From assembly GCA_030278955.1 (NCBI GenBank), contig JAOANR010000002.1, positions 23,484,057-23,548,056 of the forward strand: DNA of 64,000 bases, read 5' to 3'. Each line of letters opens with the position of its first letter. Positions within the stretch are counted from its first letter, which is position 1. This stretch comes from Hygrophila difformis. Taxonomy: Eukaryota; Streptophyta; Magnoliopsida; Lamiales; Acanthaceae. The notes under the pieces were generated by a model that was given only the letters and a program-made list of their open reading frames with translations, did not search any database and was not told the DNA's origin. The translations under genes were made by a program, and so were the position numbers. Below are positions 10,859-19,746 of this stretch, piece after piece.

Positions 10859-11223
10859 CTAATGTCAACTAGGTAAGTTGGAGTTAGAATATGTTTTAGG
10901 CAGGATTAGATATGCATGAATTTAAATCTATATGCAACATGCAAGTGCAAGTCTCCTTCCCCATTAAAAATTTAATTTATCCATGTGTTTAAAATAAAAG
11001 TTGGGCCTCTATAGTGGACCAAAAAAAATTTAATATTTCTTTGGCTGAAATATTGGGCTACGAAAAAAAAAATAAGTTTTTGGGCTAAGGTAAAACTAGT
11101 GGTTTTAAAAGTGATATATTTAAAAATAATGCTAGGATTTAAAAGTAATGGTACCAAAATAATGATAATAATACTATTAAAAATAATAATAATAATATTA
11201 ATAATAGCTTTAAAATACATTCC
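10859..11223 (-). other. 5' leader of element A (between PBS and ORF0)
   Basis: About 365 bp of AT-rich sequence with runs of ATT/AAT. It has a pyrimidine stretch before ORF0 on the minus strand, which would fit a 3' splice site. No ORF of note. Confidence 0.5.
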
Positions 11224-11237
11224 GGGCTCTGATACCA
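11224..11237 (-). other. Primer binding site of element A (initiator-Met tRNA type)
   Basis: The minus strand reads TGGTATCAGAGCCC, the standard PBS for initiator methionyl tRNA in plant gypsy elements. It sits three bases downstream of the LTR end (TTACA-AGT-PBS). Confidence 0.9.
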
Positions 11238-11240
11238 ACT

Positions 11241-12748
11241 TGTAACACCCCGGATTTGATAACCCAGGCCGGAATTGTCACCGCCACATCTCCCTAGCAA
11301 GACACGGCTTCCCGAGCTCACTAAGGAAATGCAAGGCTTATGGGTACGTAAAAGATTTAAAAACATTTCAATATTGAGTCCGGAAAATAATACTTTGTGC
11401 AAAATACGGAAGTAGTAATCTCCATGCACGAAATAGAGGAAATGCAACGGAAAAGTAATCACGGACAACATGGCCAAAACTCGGGTTTAACAGGCCTGAT
11501 TTAAAACAGTACTGAAGTGCAAGAAATAGAAGTGTTTATGAAATAGTTTCCCCCAATGCATGAGCATGTGTCACTCGACATACTCTGTAAAAGAAAAATA
11601 ACAACGGGTTTATCAGTATAAAAATATACCGAGTAAGTTAATCCCTAACTAAACAATTTACGGGGTTACATGTGTTTAATTAAAATTACACTTTTCATGC
11701 ATTACGAAATTAATTTAAAATTCATAGCTTACTCGCAGCGGAAGAACACGATTAATTTATTCTGGACGAGAATACATAATTTAAGGACTTAATTTAAAAG
11801 CGTAATTTCAAAACATAATTTAAGAACGTAATTTAGATGCATAATTTAAAACGTGATAAATAAATTCAGCATAATTAAATACGCACACAAGTCTTTTATA
11901 TTTTTATCCCGCAAACTAAGAGGACACCATACCGGGGAGATCACTAACGAGGCAATCTCAGTTCGTATGACCACTAACGAGGCAGTCCAAATAAATGGGA
12001 GATCACTAACGAGGCAGTCTCAATAATTGTAGGACCACTAACAAGGCAGTCCAAATAAATACAGCGCGCGAGATCACTAACGAGGCAATCTCAGATAGTA
12101 GGGAGACCACTAACGAGGCAGTCTAAAAAATAATAGCATGAAGATCGGCTCAGCCTAGTGAACGGGATTTTTCGAAAGTTCATGTTTCAACGATTACAAG
12201 ATATTCGATATCGCATTTCGTAGTTTGAGTTTTCTCAAGTCGAAAAATCCAATTTATCACAGTTTACGCCTTTTTAAATTAAAAATTCGTCTTTTAACCA
12301 AAAATTCTGAAATTTATACAGTAGCTCAAGTACACCCATACGAACAACTTTCATGTTTTAAGTTTCTGGAAGTAAGGTCTCGAAGTAAGTCGAATTTCGA
12401 GTTCTTTACGAGAGAAGATTTCTGCCCGAAAGTTTCATTCTGTCACAGTTTCGTAGAACGCCGATTAAAAATTCATTTTAAATCCAATTGGTCCGAACTT
12501 TTTACAGGATGTAGATAACACCTTAATGAACAACTTTCATGTTTTAAGATTGTGGAAATAATGAGTTTTAGATGTTCAAAAATCGACACCAACACACTGC
12601 TTACGCGCGGATTCAAAAATCGGTTTGCAACAGGTTCTGAATTCGTCCATTTTGGAATATCAAATGAACTTCAAAATTCATGAAATTTTATATGTATAAT
12701 CTAGACATAATTATCTACAATTTTTGTTTAGAAATACAAGGTTGAATC
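11241..12748 (-). repeat. 5' (right) LTR of element A, first part
   Basis: Starts TGTAACACCCCGG at 11,241 on the plus strand and runs to the GAATC target where element B entered; it resumes at 22,001. It carries its own hairpin array at 11,935-12,125. Confidence 0.85.
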
Positions 12749-15501
12749 TGTAACACCCCGGATTTGATAACCCAGGCCGAGGTGTCACCGCCGCATCACC
12801 CTAGCAAGACACGGATCCCCGAGCTCGCTAAGGAGGTGCAAGGCTTATGGGTATGCAAAGTTTTAAAATATTCAACAATGAATCCGGAATCCAGTAATAC
12901 TTTAATCACGTACGGTAGTAAAAATCATCATGCATGGATAAGGTAAATGCAACGGAAATGTAATCACGGCCAACACGGCCAAAACCTCGGGTTAAACAGA
13001 CCCGGTAAACAGTAATACGATGCAGAAAGCGAAAATGTTCGTAAATAACTCCCCCCAAGTGCATGCGTATGCGTCACTCGACATACTCTGTAAAGAAAAA
13101 TGACAACGGTTGTCAGTATAAAAATATACTGAGTAAGTTAATCCCTAACTAACAAATAAAAGGGGTTACAAGTGTTTAAACTAAAGATTTCGCTTACCGT
13201 ACGAGAATTTAAAAATACATGATTTATTAGCAGCGGAAAAACATGATTAAAGGACTTAATTTTAAAAGCGTAATTTAAAGCATAATTTAAGATGCATAAC
13301 TTTTAAATACATAATTAAAGACATGATAAATACGATTTAAGCATAATGAAACACTCACACAAGTCTTTTACTTTTCATCCCGTAGACTAAGAAGAGGACA
13401 CCATACCGGGAGATCACTAACGAGGCAATCTCAACATAGGACCACTAACGAGGCAGTCCAAACAATGGGAGACCACTAACGAGGCAGTCTCAAAGATAGT
13501 AGGACCACTAACGAGGCAATCCAAAAAGATAGTAGGACCACTAACGAGGCGATCCAAAAATACAGCGCGCGAGATCACTAACGAGGCAATCTCAGATAGT
13601 AAGGAGACCACTAACGAGGCAGTCTCAAAGATAATGATAGCATGACGATCGGCTCAGCCTAGTGAACGGGATTTTTCGAAAGTTCGTATTTCAAAGTTAT
13701 CAAATGATCGATATCGCGTTTTCAAAGTTCGAGTTTTCTCAAGTTCGAAAAATCCTATTCGAGGCAGTTTACGCCTTTCTTAATTAAAAATTCGTCTATT
13801 CTCCAAAAATTCTGAAATTTTTACAGTAGTTCATAAACACACACACGAACAACTTTCATGTTTTAAGTTTTTGGAAATAAGGTTCCGAAGTGAGTCGAAT
13901 TTCGAGCTCATTGCAAGGAATAATTTCTGTATTAAAAACTGTTTTCGTCACAGGTTCGTGCGACGCCGATTAAAAATTCATTTCAAAACCAATCGATGTG
14001 AAATTTTTACAGTAACTACACAACACGTTAAGGAACAACTTCCATGTTTTAAGAATTTGGAAATAATGAATTCTTGGTACTCAAAAATCGATTACACTCA
14101 CTGCATACTCGCGGCCCTTAAAACAATTTTAAAACAGTTCTGAAAATTCAGCCGTTTGGCATACCAATGAACACCAAAATCCGCGAAATTTTATATGCAT
14201 AATCTAGACACAATTATCTACAACTTGTGTTAAGGAATGCAAGGTTAAATCATTCGAAAAATGGGTGAAAAACATGCACCAAGTTGAATATGGAAATCTG
14301 TCTCAGTTTTAAAACGTTCGGTTCAATACAGAAAGTTCACGGCGGGATTTGGGATAGCAAAACTCAATGTCAACGGCTGAAATTTGGACACAAGATAGAT
14401 AATGGTGTTAGGAACAACTTTTATGTTGAAAAGTTTTCGGTTTGAATTCCCGAAGGTCGGGTTTTAGGCGAGTCTTTGAAATTGGACGAAAATAGGGTTT
14501 TTGAAAACCGATTTTTGTTACAAGCCTATATCTCGAGATTTAAACAACAAACAACCACGAAAATTTGTGAGTAAGGTTTTAACTTACTTAGTTAGAGAAT
14601 AGGGTGGCTGGATTGGGTTTCCGGACGTCCTAGGGTCACGACGAACGGCCAACTTCTCCGATCGCTTTTTGTTCGTTTTCCGATGGAAAATCGTAGTAAG
14701 GGAAAAGGGTTAGAATATGAGTTTCTGAGGTATATGGACGAATTATAACTTTGTACAATAGCTTACCAAGAGTCTAGAAGTCAGGGGCTTGTCCCGGTCG
14801 TCCCGTCGTCGCCGGAATACTCGCCGGAAAGTGGTGTCGAAGGAGTTTTGAACTTGGAGAGGAAGTTGAGGGTGGAGGCTTGAATGTTTCTGAAAACCTA
14901 GGGTTTGGGACACCCTATTACCGTCCTATAGCCTTCCCTAAGGCTGGGATTCGGTTGCCATGGTTAGGGGTGTTGTTTTTGGCAAGAAAATCACCATGGA
15001 AGGAAAGTTTACACCTCCTGCACCTCTGGCGCGCTGGTGACGCGCACATAGGCTTTTGTCCGCGCGGAGCACGCGTGGTCTGCCCTGGAGTCGCGACTCC
15101 TCCGTCCGCGCGGTGGCCGCGCGGCGGCGCGCGGAGAGCGCGGGCCGGCCGGACCGGCCGGTTCGGCGGTCCGCGTGTTCCGTCGGGTCTTTCCTTGCTT
15201 TCCCCTATCGGTTTTCTACGTGTTAGCTCGATTCCTTGGGTCGTCTCTGGTTCGGAATCTTCTCCTTAAACTTGTTACGAGTCCGGCTTATTGCTCGCAA
15301 CATTTCCGTGTCCTAATTAGCCTAGTCTAAATTGGTTCCAACTCCTCCTATCGTCCTTGTGATCTATTTCGTGATTTATTTTGTGATTTATTTTGTGACT
15401 GAACTTAGAAATTAGTTCCAAGCTGCCTACGTACCCTGTGAAGGGATCAAGTCATGACGTAGTTCAAAACAATTTGAATTTGTTTTTCCTCGGGTGTTAC
15501 A
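12749..15501 (-). repeat. 3' (left) LTR of element B
   Basis: In minus orientation it begins TGTAACACCCGAGG (15,501), includes the conserved spacer that in A lies outside the LTR, and ends CCGGGGTGTTACA (12,749). It holds a CpG dyad block (15,055-15,180), a donor-like GGTAAGC (plus 14,761-14,767) and a seven-unit hairpin array (13,411-13,626). No gene is present; the 129-aa open frame at 14,880-15,269 is an LTR shadow. Confidence 0.85.
13411..13626 (-). repeat. Tandem hairpin array in 3' LTR of element B
   Basis: Seven units with the loop CACTAACGAGGC and stems GAGAT/ATCTC, GGAC/GTCC and GAGAC/GTCTC, plus two weaker variants ending ATCC. Same design as in A, with one more unit. Confidence 0.8.
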
Positions 15502-15521
15502 TCCTCCCCCCCTTAAGAATA

Positions 15522-15541
15522 CAGTTATGTCCCCATAACTG
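15522..15541 (-). promoter_or_regulatory. Hairpin upstream of polypurine tract, element B
   Basis: Minus strand CAGTTATG-GGGA-CATAACTG, an 8-bp perfect stem, extended by a ninth A-T pair. It is followed by AAGGGGGGGAGGATG and the LTR start at 15,501. The pol stop codon TAA lies in its 3' arm. Confidence 0.75.
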
Positions 15542-15840
15542 TGGTCGGGTTGTCTTGGAAGAGGGTAGGGTAACGTTGTCTCATGTCGGCTTCCAATTCC
15601 CAGGTCGCCGTTTCCGTCTCGTGGTTGGACCACAAGACCTTGACCATCTTTACAGTTTTATTCCTTGTCACCCTTTCCTTGTAGTCGAGTATTTGCACCG
15701 GGGTTTCTTCATACTCAAGTCATCATCCAATTCGATTACGTCCGGTTGGAGTACATGCGACGTGTCGGGCACACACTTCTTCAGTTGGGGATCGTGGAGC
15801 TCGTTATGGATACGAGCAAACTGTGGTGGGGACGTTAGTT
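15525..15840 (-). pseudogene. Pol C-terminal remnant of element B (chromodomain end)
   Basis: From 15,840 leftwards the minus strand encodes FARIHNELHDPQLKK, CVPDTSHVLQPDVIELDDD, then after a frameshift ETPVQILDYKERVTRN, VKMVKVLWSNHETE and LEADMRQRYPTLFQ, ending V-M-G-T-stop. This is the integrase C-terminus plus chromodomain of a Tekay/Del-type gypsy element. Integrase core, RT and gag are absent. The conserved tail may survive because it overlaps the 3' cis-acting signals (hairpin and polypurine tract). Confidence 0.78.
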
Positions 15841-16355
15841 AATAAGCGGTTTTCTATTCCCTACGGAATTTCTCACGGTCCCTATGTATTTACGTCCCGA
15901 GGGTTTCCTGTAGTCCCGCGAAAGGAGGACGTGAGGCAATTCTGCTGTCCTTGCCCGGAATAATGCCAGGTGATGCTCCATGTCGTCGTATTTCACTGTC
16001 AATGTATGCCCGGGTTCAGTGAGGAGCGTATAGCAAAAGAGATTGAGCAGAACAGGAAAAATAAAACTCCCTCCGGGTCCCGCGCGGTGGCCGCGCGGTA
16101 ATGAGCCCCAGCGCGCGGAGAGCGCGCGGCTCCCTCTGTTCGAGAAAATAGGGCTCGCGCTCCGCGCGAGCCACTTCCCCCATTTTCCATTCGAGAACAC
16201 ACCCCCAATTCTCTCTAAATCCGGCGAGTTACCTTCCTGTCTGCGCGCGAGCCACTTCCCCCATTTTCCATTCGAGAACACACCCCCAATTCTCTCTAAA
16301 TCCGGCGAGTTACCTTCCTGTCTGCTTGATTTCGACTTCAATTTCACTCATCGAG
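15841..16355 (+). promoter_or_regulatory. Presumed promoter and 5'-UTR exon of antisense gene in element B
   Basis: CpG-rich dyads (16,078-16,170) are followed by a CT-rich leader and a splice donor (GAG|GTACG at 16,356). An 81-bp direct duplication (16,163-16,243 and 16,244-16,324) lies in the leader and is absent from A. The long minus-strand frame across it is a by-product of the repeat. The transcription start is inferred, not seen. Confidence 0.5.
16163..16324. repeat. 81-bp tandem duplication in 5' UTR of antisense gene (element B)
   Basis: Two essentially identical 81-bp copies, each from CGCGCGAGCC to CCTTCCTGTCTG. Element A has one such unit. The lack of differences indicates a recent duplication. 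Confidence 0.85.
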
Positions 16356-16977
16356 GTACGATTCTACTAAACCCACTTACTAATTTCAACTTTTATGTTT
16401 TGTATGACTTGATTTGTGAGGAGATTTAGGAAATTAGGGTTTGTGTACAAAAATTGGGGGTTTGTGACTTTTAGGCTTGATTTGTGCAAATTAGCAAGTG
16501 TACGTGGCAATTGTTGTTACTCTTGTTGCCTTGCCTATGTTTATGTTATAATGTGTTTATGTTTTTGGCAAATTCTTGTTGAATTCGAATCCTTAGAAAG
16601 GCTATGGAGTTTTTGATGTTTGGTTGTTATTGGGGTGTGATTATCAGTTCGTTCCCCTGTTGTTTGGTGCTGTAGGATATGCTGTGTTGTTATTAGAATG
16701 ATTGTTTTATTCTGTGGGCAATTTCCGTGTGTTGTTAGTAACTTAGGTTTTGGTTTATTGCGCACATAACGTGTTCGACGAAATGCCACAAAGGGTTTGG
16801 GCACTAGTTTGAGCATATCCTTTGTCCAGACTACCTCCTGGTTGGTCTTAGCAAACGGTAGGATTTGTTGTTCTTACGGTATATTCGTGTTGGAAGTGTA
16901 TATTAATGCCCTTTTTTGTATTTCCGCTTGACTTCTGTGTGGAACTTAGCCTTTAATCGGTATTTGGTAACTTGCAG
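16356..16977 (+). other. 5'-UTR intron of antisense gene in element B (622 nt)
   Basis: Donor GTACG at 16,356 and acceptor AACTTGCAG ending at 16,977. Its length equals that of the intron in A (622 nt) although the sequences have diverged, and both keep the block GGTTTATTGCGCACATA in the middle. Confidence 0.68.
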
Positions 16978-16978
16978 G

Positions 16979-18289
16979 ATGTTGCTCTTTTTGTGGGTCG
17001 TTTTGGCGTCTCTCATGTGTCCTCCGAGGACTAGGAGACGAGTTGCAGATGAGGCTGGCCCCAGTCATGCCGCTCCGGCGATGCCTGATTTCGACGAGAG
17101 CGAGTCAGAGGAGGACGAGGAGCAGCGGGGCCCGCGACTCAGGGGTCTCCCGGACGAGGTGCGTCCCCACCGGCACGAGTTTAGGACGAAGGCTGCCCAG
17201 GACTTTTATTTCGACGAGCTTCGTCGAAACCGGGCTTACGTCCCTGAGAGAGGCATATATCCTCTTCACATGGGCGATGACAGGGTCAGCGCAGTCTTGG
17301 AGTATCTGCAGTGGACCGGTCTGGCACGTCACCCCGAGGGCGTCGCCTCCGGTTATTTGGCTATGGAGGTTATTGCCAACATTGGCGGTCTCGGGGAGGG
17401 TGACGATCTATCCCGGGTATGGGTCCGTGGTCGCTATCTCGACTTCAGTGCTCGGGCGATCAATGTCTATTTTGGCTTGCCCGACGATGGCGTATTCCGG
17501 CCACAGCCTGAGGGACGTGTTCTGGCTCCTGCGTGGAACACCTTATGCACCATAGTGCCTCCTCAGCTTGAGCACAGTCATGAGATTCGTTTGACGACGA
17601 TGGACTCCCCTTGGCGAGAGCTTGCTCAGCTGTGGTTAGGGCGTGTCCGGCCGATCACCCGAAGCCACATTGTCCTGGATCACGTCTACGAGACCATTTG
17701 CTTTATTGCGCGAGACGGTAGGGTGAATGTAGGAGCTTGCATCGAGGACAACTTGCGGGGTATGCGGAGAGGACGAGGGAGTAGGGTGATTACCCACGTT
17801 CACCTCATCTGTGGGTTGTGCGCGGCGCAGGGGATTCGCACTACACCGGAGACAGACCCGTACGACCTAGCACCGGGCCGTTGCTACCGTATCCCGACTT
17901 ATGCTGACCGGCGTAGCGCCTTACGTCGTGGGGCTCCCCGAGCTGTACTTCGCCCGCAGCCTGATGACGGCGGCCTGATCCTTGTTGTACCACCGGAGCA
18001 GCCACCCCCTCCTCCAGTAGTTCCACCTCCTGTTGTGGCGCCTCAGGGGCAGGAGATGACTCAGATGCTGCAGATGATGCAGGAGATGCGGGTCAGTATG
18101 GACGCCGGGTTTGCAGCTGGGCAGGCTCGTTATGACGCTCTCGACGCTGGGTTGGACTTCTATCAGACCCGTATGGACTCGTTTGCTACGAGGCAGGCTC
18201 AGCAGCAGGCCACCATGTCCGACATGTACGCCTATGTGCGGCAGATGGACGACTACATGCGCCGGCAGTTCCCGCCTCCCGATCAGTGA
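16979..18289 (+). CDS. Antisense plant transposon-associated protein (PF20167-like), intact copy
   Basis: 436 aa from the ATG one base after the intron acceptor; in-frame upstream codons are intronic. Order: hydrophobic N-terminus (1-21, MLLFLWVVLASLMCPP); acidic linker (about 37-55, DFDESESEEDEEQ); PF20167-like core (about 70-300) with YFDELRRN, EYLQWTGLARHPEGVASGY, RGRYLDFSARAINVYFGLP, WLGRVRPITRSHIVLDHVYE and NVGACIEDNLRGMRRGRGS; polyproline stretch (EQPPPPPVVPPP); C-terminal Gln/Met-rich helix ending MRRQFPPPDQ. The gene is transcribed against the LTR direction, inside a retrotransposon that has lost gag-pol. The family is repeatedly found in plant transposons but has no function known to me. 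The open frame and shared intron suggest it is, or recently was, maintained. Confidence 0.8.
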   Translation: MLLFLWVVLASLMCPPRTRRRVADEAGPSHAAPAMPDFDESESEEDEEQRGPRLRGLPDEVRPHRHEFRTKAAQDFYFDELRRNRAYVPERGIYPLHMGDDRVSAVLEYLQWTGLARHPEGVASGYLAMEVIANIGGLGEGDDLSRVWVRGRYLDFSARAINVYFGLPDDGVFRPQPEGRVLAPAWNTLCTIVPPQLEHSHEIRLTTMDSPWRELAQLWLGRVRPITRSHIVLDHVYETICFIARDGRVNVGACIEDNLRGMRRGRGSRVITHVHLICGLCAAQGIRTTPETDPYDLAPGRCYRIPTYADRRSALRRGAPRAVLRPQPDDGGLILVVPPEQPPPPPVVPPPVVAPQGQEMTQMLQMMQEMRVSMDAGFAAGQARYDALDAGLDFYQTRMDSFATRQAQQQATMSDMYAYVRQMDDYMRRQFPPPDQ

Positions 18290-18785
18290 TGTCTCCTTTC
18301 GGTTTCGTGTTTTCGTTTAGTTTTTGCATTTAGACGTACTTTGTTTAGTTTCCTCCTTATGAGGACGTTGCTGTTGCCTGGGATTTGTGATTTATATTTT
18401 CGTTATGTTATTGCTTAGTTAGGTGTTTGACATGTGTTAGTTGTTTGCTGCTGTTTTAGAACCATGGTTTAATTGTTCTGTCCATTTTATGGTTTGAGAT
18501 GCTCTGGATTTACTGTTACCTTCCTATCGTATCTGCATGTGTGTGGATTGCCCAACAATACCTACGCCGTTGCTTGACTAAACCGCTTCAAGGAACTTAG
18601 ATAAACTAGTGTGATAAGATATACGGGGTAGAGTTTATATGTTAAATAAATAGCTGCTTGTAAGGGGAAAAATTTATTGGATGAATATTAGTCTTTTAAT
18701 AGGTATCTATTTATTGGGGTTTGTTGTAGAGGTTGCTGCTGGAACTTAGGTAAGATTTATTTATTTATTCTTATTTATTTATTTA

Positions 18786-18816
<31 letters not shown>

Positions 18817-18997
18817 TTTTTGGTCTAGGGTTGTATGTTCCTTTCTTTGATCATGGTAGTTAAAGGTTTAGATAGAATGTATGGAATAAATTTAAATAGG
18901 CTTGTATTTTTATTATTCAAGAAATAAATTTGGGTTACAAGCATTCGAAACGGAAATAGCAATGGTGCCTCAGTATGGATCTCTAAGTCTAGGGTGA
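18290..18997. other. Non-coding segment between convergent ORFs of element B
   Basis: About 700 bp holding the 3' flank of the antisense gene and of ORF0, with a (TTA)n run of about ten units near 18,790-18,820. No coding signal is visible. Confidence 0.5.
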
Positions 18998-19375
18998 CTA
19001 GGCAGGTACATCCTCGATGGGATCGTCCTCGTCGCTGGATATGTCAATGGGAATGGGTGTCCCCACCGGGCTCGGGCTCGGAGGGAATATGTCAGCCTCT
19101 AGGCCCAGCAGCTCAGCTCCTAAATGTCCTATTTGCATCATCAGTTCGTTATCCTTGTTTTGGAGTGCAACCACTAGTGTTTGGAGTTCGGCGACTTGGG
19201 CCTTGAATTGGGTTATTTCATGATGGTCAGCTTCCCTAAGATGTCTCAGATAGTCCACGTTACTCTCTAGATGCCCCACTCGAGCTTTGAAGTGATTGAC
19301 ATGCTGTTGGGACTCGAGATATGCGTTGGTCAGTTTCATCATTAGGTTGGTCATGTTCGCGTTCGGTTCAGCCAT
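18998..19375 (-). CDS. ORF0: small coiled-coil protein, element B
   Basis: 125 aa, MAEPNANMTNLMMKLTNAYL at the N-terminus, coiled-coil heptads to about residue 90, and an acidic tail (DISSDEDDPIEDVPA) matching that of the A copy. On the minus strand a pyrimidine-rich run (CTCTAACCTCCCTTG) and TTGACATTAG lie directly before the ATG, a good plant 3' splice site. With the donor-like GGTAAG in the LTR, this suggests expression from a spliced RNA. It lies on the LTR sense strand between PBS and the deleted gag region. Function unknown. Confidence 0.72.
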   Translation of the reverse strand: MAEPNANMTNLMMKLTNAYLESQQHVNHFKARVGHLESNVDYLRHLREADHHEITQFKAQVAELQTLVVALQNKDNELMMQIGHLGAELLGLEADIFPPSPSPVGTPIPIDISSDEDDPIEDVPA

Positions 19376-19729
19376 CTAATGTCAACAAGGGAGGTTAGAG
19401 TTAGACATTTTTCAGGCAAGGTTAAGATATGCACGAATTTAAATCTATATGCAACATGCAAGTGCAAGTCCCTTCCCCCATTAAAATTTAGTTTATCCGT
19501 ATGTTTAAAATAAATTGCTAAAGGTTGGGCCTCTATAGTGGGCCAAAATTTAATTTTTCTTTTCTTGGTTAAACATTGGGCTAAAAATAAAATTGTGGAC
19601 TAAATAAAACTAGTGGTCTTTAAAAGTAATATGCTTGAAAATATTACCAGGGTTTAAAATATTAGTATCAAAATAATTATAATACTAATATTACTAATAA
19701 TAATAATAATAGCTTCAAAATAAAATTCC
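19376..19729 (-). other. 5' leader of element B
   Basis: About 350 bp, AT-rich, similar to the leader in A. It contains the presumed polypyrimidine tract and acceptor of ORF0 at its left end and no other ORF. Confidence 0.5.
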
Positions 19730-19743
19730 GGGCTCTGATACCA
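19730..19743 (-). other. Primer binding site of element B (initiator-Met tRNA type)
   Basis: Minus strand TGGTATCAGAGCCC, three bases from the LTR end at 19,747. Confidence 0.9.
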
Positions 19744-19746
19744 ACT

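Noticed and set aside
14880..15269. 129-aa frame in the LTR of B (also at 21,374 in the other LTR)
   Set aside because: It lies over the CT leader and CpG block in antisense; both copies are just LTR duplicates.
15835..16347. 170-aa minus-strand open frame with an internal repeat
   Set aside because: The repeat is the 81-bp duplication, whose length is a multiple of three. The frame runs through a presumed promoter and UTR and has no motif.
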